Of a stretch of 8,553 nucleotides of DNA, positions 1 to 7,102 are shown piece after piece; within the stretch, counting starts at the first letter, position 1; every line of letters starts with the position of its first letter. The translations under genes were made by a program, and so were the position numbers. The DNA comes from Candidatus Brocadiaceae bacterium. GTDB lineage: Bacteria; Planctomycetota; Brocadiia; SM23-32. The stretch is from assembly GCA_030615435.1 (NCBI GenBank), contig JAUWZH010000102.1, positions 1 through 8,553 of the forward strand, read 5' to 3'. The notes beneath the pieces were generated by a model. That model ran no database searches. It was not told where the DNA came from and saw nothing but the letters and a program-made list of their open reading frames with translations.

Positions 1-891
1 GCTTCCTCGGCCGGACCGAACATAGCCTTCGTGCCCGCCGAGGGCGAGCCATCCGGCGCGCCGTCCGTCGGCGACAGCGCCGCTGTGCTCGGCGCGTTCT
101 GCGAGTACCGATGCGCGTCGGGGGACGAGGCGTGGGACGACCTCATCGAGCGCCTCGGCAACTGGCTGCTCCTGCTCCAGGGGCAGGACGGCGCTTTCCG
201 GACCAAGCGCGAATCGGCGGCCGGCGAGGCCGAGGAACGCCCGGCGGTGGAGGGCTCGGTTCAGGCCGAAGCGGCGCTCGGGCTGGCCCGCGCCTACGAG
301 GCCCTGCGCCGACCCGGCTTCCTGCTCGGCGCGCGCAGGGCGCTGGACTACCTGAGCGGGAGCGAAGGCGCCCTGGACAACGCCGACGCCGCCTGCCTGT
401 TCGTGGCGGCGGTGAGGAAACTCTCGTCCATTCTGCCCACCGACCAGTACATGCCCGCCGTGCGGCAGGCGCTGGACAGAATGATGGAATCGCAGCTCTC
501 GAAGGAGGAGGCCCCCGCGCCGGACCTGGTGGGGGCCGCGCTGGGTGGATTCCCGCCCCCGGTCGGCCTCACTGCCGCCGAGCTGGAGGCCTTCGCGGCG
601 GGCTGGCTCCTGAGCCGCCTTCGCCCGGACCAGGAGTCGGCCCAACTAAAGGATAGGGCCGGCCGGGCAGCCCTGAACGCCGCCCGCTACGTGGTGCAGT
701 TCCAGTTTCTGCCGGAGAACAGCTACTACCTGGCCAACCCCGCTGCGGCGCTCGGCGGCTTCCGTCAGCGGCCGGGAAGCAACGTCGTAACCCTGCAATC
801 GGTGCGGTGCGCACTGGACGGACTCGGCGTTCTGGAGCAAGCCATCACGCTCGAAATGAGGGCCGGAGGTGATTCGAAAAGCCCACATTGA
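1..891 (+). CDS. Hypothetical alpha/alpha-toroid-like protein, 3' part
   Basis: The reading frame is open from the first base of the window, so the gene starts upstream and 296 residues are visible. A GTG at 31 is the first start-like codon inside the window, but the residues before it read as ordinary coding sequence. The protein is rich in Ala, Leu and Arg, with no signal peptide or membrane segment in the visible part. It is built of repeated amphipathic helices with aromatic and Gly-Gly turns (WLLLLQGQDGAF, EAALGLARAYEAL, LGARRALDYLSG, NPAAALGGFR). This pattern resembles alpha/alpha-toroid proteins such as terpenoid-cyclase/glycosidase-fold barrels. The ending NPAAALGGFR followed by a helix containing QSVRCALDGLGVL resembles the last repeat of such folds. 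No catalytic residues can be assigned, so the function is unknown. Its 3' end overlaps the next gene by 23 bases, implying co-transcription with the acetyltransferase and helicase-nuclease genes. The fold is inference from pattern only; that the frame is coding is well supported. Confidence 0.75.
   Translation, partial: ASSAGPNIAFVPAEGEPSGAPSVGDSAAVLGAFCEYRCASGDEAWDDLIERLGNWLLLLQGQDGAFRTKRESAAGEAEERPAVEGSVQAEAALGLARAYEALRRPGFLLGARRALDYLSGSEGALDNADAACLFVAAVRKLSSILPTDQYMPAVRQALDRMMESQLSKEEAPAPDLVGAALGGFPPPVGLTAAELEAFAAGWLLSRLRPDQESAQLKDRAGRAALNAARYVVQFQFLPENSYYLANPAAALGGFRQRPGSNVVTLQSVRCALDGLGVLEQAITLEMRAGGDSKSPH
858..862 (+). promoter_or_regulatory. Shine-Dalgarno for the GNAT gene
   Basis: GAGGG lies six bases before the GTG at 869, inside the last codons of the upstream gene. 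A stronger-looking GGAGG at 865-869 touches the start codon and is too close to serve. An in-frame TGA at 857-859 rules out any earlier start, so GTG 869 is the first possible start in this frame. Confidence 0.55.
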
Positions 892-1330
892 CGATCCGCC
901 CGCCATCGCGGAAATCATCAACCGCTTCGCCGCCCGCGAGCTCATGCTCCCGCGAGCGCTGAACGAGATATACGAGAACCTGCGGGACTTCTTCCTTTGC
1001 GAAGAGGACGGGCGCATCCTCGGATGCACGGCCCTCCACGTGACATGGGAGGGGCTCGGCGAGATCAGGAGCCTGGCGGTTCTGGAAGGTGCGCAGCGCC
1101 GGGGCATCGGCACGAAGCTGGTGGGGGCGTGCCTGGAAGAGGCGCGCCAACTGGGCATGAGGCGGGTGTTCGTGCTGACCTACGTGCGGGAGTTCTTCCT
1201 CCCCCTCGGCTTCCGCGATTGCCCGAAGGAGGAACTGCCCCACAAGATCTGGACCGAGTGTCTGAAGTGCCCCAAGTTCCCCAACTGCGACGAAGAGGCC
1301 ATGATCATTGACCTCCTCGATGCACAATGA
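869..1330 (+). CDS. argA: GNAT N-acetyltransferase, short N-acetylglutamate synthase type
   Basis: This 153-residue single-domain GNAT protein probably transfers the acetyl group of acetyl-CoA to the amino group of glutamate, the first step of arginine synthesis in the cytoplasm. The acetyl-CoA binding motif is QRRGIG at residues 76-81, preceded by the beta-strand IRSLAV (67-71). Family hallmarks of the stand-alone ArgA-like acetyltransferases are present: MLPRALNEIYENLRDF near residues 26-41, ALHV-W (55-60), YVREFFLPLGF (105-115) and LPHKIWTECLKCPKFPNCDE (123-142). Cysteines 131, 134 and 140 form a compact cluster that I recall as conserved in this family. The kinase-like N-terminal domain of classical ArgA is absent, as is usual in the short form. 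It begins with GTG, overlaps the upstream gene by 23 bases, and ends in an ATGA overlap with the helicase gene. The fold is secure. The glutamate substrate rests on remembered family resemblance, and another amino-acid acetyltransferase role remains possible. Confidence 0.85.
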   Translation: MIRKAHIDDPPAIAEIINRFAARELMLPRALNEIYENLRDFFLCEEDGRILGCTALHVTWEGLGEIRSLAVLEGAQRRGIGTKLVGACLEEARQLGMRRVFVLTYVREFFLPLGFRDCPKEELPHKIWTECLKCPKFPNCDEEAMIIDLLDAQ

Positions 1331-4300
1331 CCTCACAGCAGGCCCACGAAGAGCGAACGCAGCGCAGGCAGAGGCGCGAGCGGATCGTCAGCTCCACCGA
1401 GCGCTCCATGCTCGTCGAGGCGGCGGCGGGCACCGGCAAGACGACCCTGCTGATTGACAGGATACTCCACGGGGTGCGCACGGGCGGGGTGCGCCTCCCG
1501 CAGCTCGTCGCGATCACCTTCACCGAGAAGGCGGCGGCCGAGCTGGAATCCCGGCTGCGCCAGGGCCTTGCGCGTCACCTCTACGCGGAAGACCTCCCGA
1601 TCGAGGAAGCGCAGCGCATCGAGGAGGCCCTCAGCGAGATTGACCGCGCCAGCATCTCCACGATTCACTCCTTCTGCGCCGCCCTCCTGAGGGAGCGTCC
1701 CGTCGAGGCGGCCGTGGACCCTGAGTTCGAAGTCCTCGACGAGACCCAGGCCGACCTGTTGAAGGAGCAATGCTGGCGGGCGTGGCTCGCCGAAGAGGTC
1801 CAGCGCACCGAAGGGCCGCTGGTGCAGGCCCTGCTCGCCGGGGCTGCGGTCGGCAGTGGGCCCCGGGGGCACGCGGGCCTGAAGGGCCTCGCCGACGCCG
1901 TAGTGCAATCGCCGGAGACGCTCGATCCCTCACTGTTCGACCTCGCGCGGCCGGAAACGCCCCCCGAGGAACTGGCCCGCGGCCTGCGGGAACTCGCCCC
2001 TCAGGCGGCCGGCTTCATCGCGAAGAACATGAAGGGCGGCAACGACCAGTCGCGCCTGCTCCAGAGCTGCGTCGAGAACCTCCAGGGGACTGAAGCGCAG
2101 GACGTCGCTTCCGTGCGCGCCGAGGCCGTAGGGCTCGCCGACCTCAACATCGAGAAGGCCCTGAAGAGCTTCGAGACGGAGTCTCGCGAAGAAGGCCGAG
2201 CCCTGTTTGGCAGGCTCGCCGAGTTGGCAGGAGAGCTCCTCTCGCACCTCGCCTGCGACCTGTTCGAGTGGGTGGGCCGGTTCGCATCCCGCTACCGCGA
2301 TGAAAAGAGGCGCCGCTCGGTGCTCGATTTTCAGGACCTGCTCCTTCTGGCCGCCCGGATGCTGCGGGAGAACAAGCAGGTGCGCAGGCGCTTGCAGAGG
2401 CGCTTCCGGGCCTTCTTCGTGGACGAGTTTCAGGACACCGACCCACTCCAGGCCGAAGTGATCGCCTTCCTGTGCGAGAGCACGGAGGGCCCGCCCGCCG
2501 ACAGGCTCGAAGAGGTCGCGCTGGAAGAAGGAAAGCTCTTCGTGGTCGGCGATCCGAAGCAGTCCATCTACCGCTTCCGCCGTGCGGACGTGAAGGTCTA
2601 CGAGCAGTTCAAGGGCCTCTTCGAGCGGATCGGCAGCGAGGGTGACTCGGTCTGGCAGGTATTCGAGAACTTCCGCTCCTCAGCGCCTCTGATAGAGAGG
2701 CTGAACGCCGTCTTCGAGCGCGTTCTGACCCCGCCCGAGCAGGAGGGCGTCTACCAGGCCCCGCACGTGCCCCTGGTGGCGCAGCAGCAGGGGCAGCGGC
2801 CCGCCGAGGCGGCCCTCATCGCCCTCTACCCCCCGCCGGGACTCGAGCGGAGTGGGCTCAAGCTGGAAACCGCCCGGCAGCTCGAGGCCCGCTACCTGGC
2901 GCGGCTGCTGCGCGAGCTGGTGGGAGGGCACCTCCCGCCCGAGCTTGGGGCGCCGCCCGCCGAAAAGCCCCTCGGCTACGGCAGCTTCGCCTGCCTTTTC
3001 CGTGCGCTGACCGACGTCGGCATCTACGAGGAGGCCCTGGAGCAATACCGCATCCCCTATCGCGTCGTCGGCGGGAGGAGTTTCTACGAGCGGGAGGAGA
3101 TTGCGGAAACGCTCGCCCTGCTGCGCGCCGTGGACGATCCCCTCGACCAGATATCCATCGTGGCGGCGCTCCGCAGCTCTTACTTCGGCCTGAGCGACGA
3201 GGAACTGTTCCGCTACCGGGAAGAGGGCGGGCGCTGGAACTACCAGCTCACCGAGGTCCGCAGCGGGCCGGCCGGGGAGGCCATGAGCCGACTCTCGCAG
3301 TGGCACGGGCGGCGCAACGCCGTGCCGCCGCAGGTGCTGCTGCGCGAGATACTCGACGCCTCGAAGGCCCTCGAAGCCTTCATGCTCAAGCCGGCAGGCG
3401 AGCAGCGGGCCGCCAACGTGCAGAAGCTCCTCGGCCAGCTCCGTTCCCTCTGGAACGCCTCCCGCGGGACGTTTCGCAGCATCGTTGACTACCTCGCCAC
3501 CCTCCACGAGCGACGGGAGACGGAGGAGGAGTCCAGCATCGTGGAACCCGGAGACGAGTTCGTCAGCCTCATGAGCATCCACAAGGCCAAGGGGCTGGAG
3601 TTCGACGCCGTCGTGCTGCCCGACCTCTCGCGGAAGTTCCAGGGCCGCCCGGGCCCGCTCCTGCTGGACCGGCCGAACCGCCGCATCGCCGTCAGCGCCG
3701 GCAGGGGCATTCGCTCCAGCGCCTACGACGAGCTGGCCGAGCAGGAGGAGGGCAACGAGGTGGAGGAGCAGAAAAGGCTCCTCTACGTCGCCGCCACCCG
3801 CGCCCGGCGCCTGCTCGTGCTGCCCCTGTTCTGGCAGAAGGAAGGCGAGGTCAGGGACTGCATGTTGAGCTTCCTGGTGCAGAGCGACTGCTTCCCACAG
3901 CCCGGTGAGGTCCCTTACGGCGAGGCCCGCGACGGGGTTTTCTACTGGGACACCTCACCCTGGCTCCAGCAGGTCTCCGTCGAACCCCAACCGCGTCCCG
4001 CCATCCCTGCGGGCGAGGAGGCCACGGCGGACGAACTGCTCGCCGAAAGACGCAAATGGCTGGAGGAACACGACCGGGTCGTGCGGCGGGCCTCAACGGG
4101 GCTGCGAATCGTCCTGCCCAGCGCGTTTGATGTGGGCGCCGCGCGGGCCCCGGCAGGCACCGACGCGGCAGAGGGCGAAGCCGGCAGGCGGTTCGGCTCC
4201 CTGTTCCACGAGCTGATGCAGCGAATGCCCCTCCGGGACGCCGGCGGGAGGGAGGAGGTCGAGTCGCTCGCAAGCGGGCTGGCAGCCATAGCCGCCGCCG

Positions 4301-4764
4301 AGATGGGGATGGACGACGATGCCGCCCGCGAGGCCGCGCGCCTCGCCGTGGAGGCGCGTGAGAATGAGGAGTTTCGGGCGCTGCTGGCCCGGGCCGAGAC
4401 TATTCAGCAGGAGGTCCCCTTCAGCGTGCCGCTTCGGGCCCTTCCGCTCTGGGACGAGGAGGCCGAGGGGTTCCTGGAGGGCAGCATAGACCTGCTGCTC
4501 ATCGGGCCGGATGGGGTGGCGGTGGTGGACTACAAGACCGACCGGCTCGACAGCGCCCCGCCCGAGGATGCCTCCGGGCGGTACTGGCCTCAGCTCGCGC
4601 TCTACGCGCTCGCCGCCGAGGCATGCGGTTACGTCCCGTCGCGTCCGGAACTCGTGCTGTTCTTCGTGCGGGCGGGCCTCATGTATCGAAGACGACTCGA
4701 CGAGGACCTGCTGGGGCAGATGCGCCCGCGCCTCGGGGACCTCCTTTCCGCCGAGACGCCGTAA
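1327..4764 (+). CDS. addA: UvrD/AddA-type ATP-dependent helicase-nuclease
   Basis: This 1145-residue protein is predicted to unwind and degrade double-strand DNA ends for RecA-dependent repair, as AddA or RecB does. All superfamily 1A helicase motifs are visible: Walker A AAAGTGKTT (32-40), Ia AITFTEKAAAEL (about 63-74), STIHSFC (about 110-116), Walker B VDEFQDTD (365-372), III GDPKQSIYRFRRAD (408-421), IV ENFRSS (447-452), V LMSIHKAKGLEF (748-759) and VI RLLYVAATRA (817-826). A C-terminal PD-(D/E)XK nuclease of the RecB/AddA type follows: H961 in FGSLFHE, D1055 in GSID, D1068 and K1070 in VVDYKTD, and Q1089/Y1093 in QLALY. All expected catalytic residues are present, so both activities are likely intact. 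Length is slightly below the usual 1200 or so for AddA. The start ATG overlaps the acetyltransferase stop as ATGA, with no clear Shine-Dalgarno, so translation is probably coupled. No AddB lies beside it. Other possibilities are RecB or a stand-alone helicase-nuclease; the exact subfamily is uncertain. Confidence 0.92.
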   Translation: MTSQQAHEERTQRRQRRERIVSSTERSMLVEAAAGTGKTTLLIDRILHGVRTGGVRLPQLVAITFTEKAAAELESRLRQGLARHLYAEDLPIEEAQRIEEALSEIDRASISTIHSFCAALLRERPVEAAVDPEFEVLDETQADLLKEQCWRAWLAEEVQRTEGPLVQALLAGAAVGSGPRGHAGLKGLADAVVQSPETLDPSLFDLARPETPPEELARGLRELAPQAAGFIAKNMKGGNDQSRLLQSCVENLQGTEAQDVASVRAEAVGLADLNIEKALKSFETESREEGRALFGRLAELAGELLSHLACDLFEWVGRFASRYRDEKRRRSVLDFQDLLLLAARMLRENKQVRRRLQRRFRAFFVDEFQDTDPLQAEVIAFLCESTEGPPADRLEEVALEEGKLFVVGDPKQSIYRFRRADVKVYEQFKGLFERIGSEGDSVWQVFENFRSSAPLIERLNAVFERVLTPPEQEGVYQAPHVPLVAQQQGQRPAEAALIALYPPPGLERSGLKLETARQLEARYLARLLRELVGGHLPPELGAPPAEKPLGYGSFACLFRALTDVGIYEEALEQYRIPYRVVGGRSFYEREEIAETLALLRAVDDPLDQISIVAALRSSYFGLSDEELFRYREEGGRWNYQLTEVRSGPAGEAMSRLSQWHGRRNAVPPQVLLREILDASKALEAFMLKPAGEQRAANVQKLLGQLRSLWNASRGTFRSIVDYLATLHERRETEEESSIVEPGDEFVSLMSIHKAKGLEFDAVVLPDLSRKFQGRPGPLLLDRPNRRIAVSAGRGIRSSAYDELAEQEEGNEVEEQKRLLYVAATRARRLLVLPLFWQKEGEVRDCMLSFLVQSDCFPQPGEVPYGEARDGVFYWDTSPWLQQVSVEPQPRPAIPAGEEATADELLAERRKWLEEHDRVVRRASTGLRIVLPSAFDVGAARAPAGTDAAEGEAGRRFGSLFHELMQRMPLRDAGGREEVESLASGLAAIAAAEMGMDDDAAREAARLAVEARENEEFRALLARAETIQQEVPFSVPLRALPLWDEEAEGFLEGSIDLLLIGPDGVAVVDYKTDRLDSAPPEDASGRYWPQLALYALAAEACGYVPSRPELVLFFVRAGLMYRRRLDEDLLGQMRPRLGDLLSAETP

Positions 4765-4854
4765 CTCCCCCACGTCCCGGCCCTTCGGCGCAGTTGATGT
4801 GACCGTTACGCACTACCGACGCGACTGCCTGCCGGCCGGCCTCCGAGCGGTGTG
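4765..4854. other. Convergent intergenic gap without a clear terminator
   Basis: These 90 bases separate the stops of two convergent genes. They contain a 10-base palindrome GCCGGCCGGC at 4831-4840. A 12-base perfect palindrome, GTCAGCGCTGAC at 4854-4865, covers the stop codon of the minus-strand gene. Neither is followed by a run of T on either strand, so a standard intrinsic terminator is not supported. Termination here may be Rho-dependent or use weak bidirectional hairpins. Confidence 0.4.
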
Positions 4855-6831
4855 TCAGCGCTGACCTGCGTAGAATGCCTCGATGGCCTTCTGTTGCTCC
4901 GGGGAGTACTTGTCCCAGCCTTCTCGTTTGAGCAGCTCCAGGCTCTGCTTCATCGTCGCCTGGAACTCGTCCTCTTCCATCCATTCCACGTGAGCGTCAG
5001 CGAAGAGCGCATTCCGGCCGCCTTCGTGGTTCCCGGCCTTGTCGTGCACGATGATCACCCTGACCGGCACATTGGGCAACAGCTTTCCCACGTAGTGATA
5101 GCTGCACTTGATGTCCCCGGCAATCGTCATGGGGTTTTCGTCGCCGGGGCAGACGAGCTTTCGCGCCGGCACGTACTTCGGGACGAGATCCGCCAGCGTC
5201 GCCGGGTATTCGCCCGCGTTGTCGTTCCGGTAAAGCGTGATTGCAATTCCTACGTCGCACAAGTTGCGGATGTAGGTGTTCCTACCGGATATGCGCCCGG
5301 CTTCCTCCACGGGGGGCATCAGGGAGTCGCTCAACTCCTGCGGCGTGATTCCCTCGACCTCGATCTCGAGGCGCAGCGCGTTCGGAAAGCGGCCCACCCG
5401 AAGGAGCGCCCTCGCCTCGCTCGGGACCTTCAACAATGAAAGACGCAGCGCCGGGGACTCTTCCTCCTCTAGCAGCAGTTCGCCGATTCTGCGCAAGGTG
5501 GCAATCCCCTGCACGGCCCAGACGTGCCGCGTTTCCCTGGAGGTTACCTTTGCCTCTCCGATGCCCTCGTGCATCGTGCGGAGGGCCGGGGCGGAACGCG
5601 CCACCAGGAGCCGATCCTCCCCCACCGCCAGTTCCAGCGGCTCGGTGAACATGAGGGTGGAGAAGCATCGGAGGCCCCCCAGGGGTTCCACTTCCTCCCA
5701 GGGCTCCTGCGCCAGCCGCGCGAGCCCTTCGGCGCAGCGGATGAACTGGTCGCTGCGGCGCAGGCCACACGCGAAGACCTGCTCCGGGTCCTCTCCATTT
5801 CGGGCCGGCAGCACAACGTCTACCCACCAGGGCCCGAGGTTCCCCAGCAGGTCGCGCTGGAAGTCATAGCCGAGGTCGGCATTCAGCTCGGCCATCTCCT
5901 CCCTGAACTCTGCGGCCACGTCCGGGTCCAGCGCCTCCATCAGGGCCTCAACCCTGTCCATCCGAGAGGCGAAGTCGGCCCCGGAGCCCCAGAGCCGGTA
6001 CGGCCACTCCTCGGGAAGCTCCGGCGGCAGCAGAGTCCGCTCCGCCAGGGGGACTCCGCCCGGCAGCCGGATCGTCCCGGTCAGCCGCACGGACTGCTCC
6101 CCAATATGCAGGCACGCAAGAGATGGGCTGTCCAGGTGGCACTCGCGCAGGAGGGCCGCCGCCACGCGGCGCAGAGCGGCCATCCGAATGTCTTCGCCTA
6201 CTGCCTTTTCCAGAAGACTCTCCAGTAACCCGGCGGCCGTGTAGAGGAAGAACGAGGCTTCGCGCGCCTCCCGTCGGCCCAGCAGCGCCGCTGCGTCGGG
6301 GTCCCTGCGGATGGGCGGCTTCCCTGGGGCGGGAGGAGCGAGCAGCTCCCTGAGGGTCTCTTCCTTGTCGGAAGCGAAGATGCAGCCCTCCCTCACCGCG
6401 ACAAAACCACTCGGCCCACATTCCGGATGGAACGCGATGATCCCTTCCCCCACCTGCGCTCCGATGCCAAGTCCCTCCAGCATCCGAACGATCCCGGCGG
6501 GCGCCATCTCGGTCTGCGCAAGGAAAACCCAGCTCTGGTCCTCCCGTATCCCGACCACCGCGGGACCTATGAGGTAAACGGGAAGCTCTCTTCCGACGGC
6601 CTCGAGGATACCGATTGCGCTTTCGTCGGCAAGCGCCCTTACGACCGGATCCACCCAACGCGAAAGGGCATTGAACGATGAGGGAACGTCGGCGCTCCCC
6701 GCCACCACGACGCATCCGGCGGGCAACCTGTCCAGCAGGTCCTGAAGCTCCGGTTCCTGTGCGCCGAGTGCAGTCAAGGCAACGATCGCGGTTACGACAA
6801 TCGCGGCGGTCGAGGCGTTGAACCGTGTCAT
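4855..6831 (-). CDS. Secreted protein with H-X9-D pseudopilin-associated C-terminal module
   Basis: This is a 658-residue protein of unknown function. The N-terminus looks like a Sec signal peptide: MTR, a hydrophobic stretch at about 9-23, then GAQE as a possible cleavage region. The central part (about 28-510) alternates strands and helices, opening with LQDLLDRLPAGCVVVAGSAD. It resembles the large secreted DUF3352-type proteins of Planctomycetota, but I cannot confirm that family. The C-terminal module (about 517-620) reads as a helix, then YRNDNAGEYPATLADLVPKY (534-553), a Cys pair C561/C576 in CPGDENP and KCSYHY, and finally NHEGGRNALFADAHVEW (601-617). The last segment matches the H-X9-DG motif of DUF1559-like proteins, with DA instead of DG at 612-613. 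No prepilin N-terminal cleavage motif is present. The start is well supported: ATG with GGAGG seven bases upstream, overlapping the stop of the preceding gene as ATGA. It is the last gene of the minus-strand cluster. Confidence 0.85.
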   Translation of the reverse strand: MTRFNASTAAIVVTAIVALTALGAQEPELQDLLDRLPAGCVVVAGSADVPSSFNALSRWVDPVVRALADESAIGILEAVGRELPVYLIGPAVVGIREDQSWVFLAQTEMAPAGIVRMLEGLGIGAQVGEGIIAFHPECGPSGFVAVREGCIFASDKEETLRELLAPPAPGKPPIRRDPDAAALLGRREAREASFFLYTAAGLLESLLEKAVGEDIRMAALRRVAAALLRECHLDSPSLACLHIGEQSVRLTGTIRLPGGVPLAERTLLPPELPEEWPYRLWGSGADFASRMDRVEALMEALDPDVAAEFREEMAELNADLGYDFQRDLLGNLGPWWVDVVLPARNGEDPEQVFACGLRRSDQFIRCAEGLARLAQEPWEEVEPLGGLRCFSTLMFTEPLELAVGEDRLLVARSAPALRTMHEGIGEAKVTSRETRHVWAVQGIATLRRIGELLLEEEESPALRLSLLKVPSEARALLRVGRFPNALRLEIEVEGITPQELSDSLMPPVEEAGRISGRNTYIRNLCDVGIAITLYRNDNAGEYPATLADLVPKYVPARKLVCPGDENPMTIAGDIKCSYHYVGKLLPNVPVRVIIVHDKAGNHEGGRNALFADAHVEWMEEDEFQATMKQSLELLKREGWDKYSPEQQKAIEAFYAGQR

Positions 6832-7102
6832 TTTTCTTCCTCCAGTATGTGCGAGCGGTAGGCGATGTCACCATTTTCCCGGAGGCGACGGCGCTCAGCC
6901 TCCCGCCCTCCGTCGTCGTCCTGGTCCGGGCCGACGGAATACAGAATCCAGCCGTCGTCCTCGCGGCGGTAATGGAACCCCCTGCCGGAGAAGGGGTCGG
7001 GCGGAAGCCCTTTGAGATACTGCGGCACAAGCGCGGCGAGCTCGTCCGGATATTGCCCGTGGTCGGCCCGGTACAGGCGCAGCGCCACGTTGATTCGCAG
7101 GG
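6798..7102. repeat. Direct repeat, copy 1
   Basis: This segment matches 8249-8553 at a constant offset of 1451 bases with no indels. It holds the first 11 or so codons of the 658-residue gene and the last 90 or so codons of the 456-residue gene. Bases 6984-7102 are identical to the other copy. About 30 differences by hand count fall in 6829-6983, and two in 6798-6831. Confidence 0.9.

Noticed and set aside
2680..3582. Minus-strand 300-residue open frame inside the helicase gene
   Set aside because: It lies opposite helicase motifs IV to V of an intact gene. The frame is a by-product of codon bias.
4831..4840. GCCGGCCGGC palindrome as a terminator stem
   Set aside because: The arms are short, no loop is available and no T run follows on either strand.
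5524..6228. Plus-strand open frame opposite the 658-residue gene
   Set aside because: Low-complexity Arg/Pro/Gly-rich translation without motifs. The minus strand carries the clear secreted protein.
6785..6807. Close direct repeat ATCGCGG around the 11th codon of the 658-residue gene as a duplication hotspot
   Set aside because: Seven bases in GC-rich DNA is easily chance, and the far junction needed to test microhomology is outside the window.
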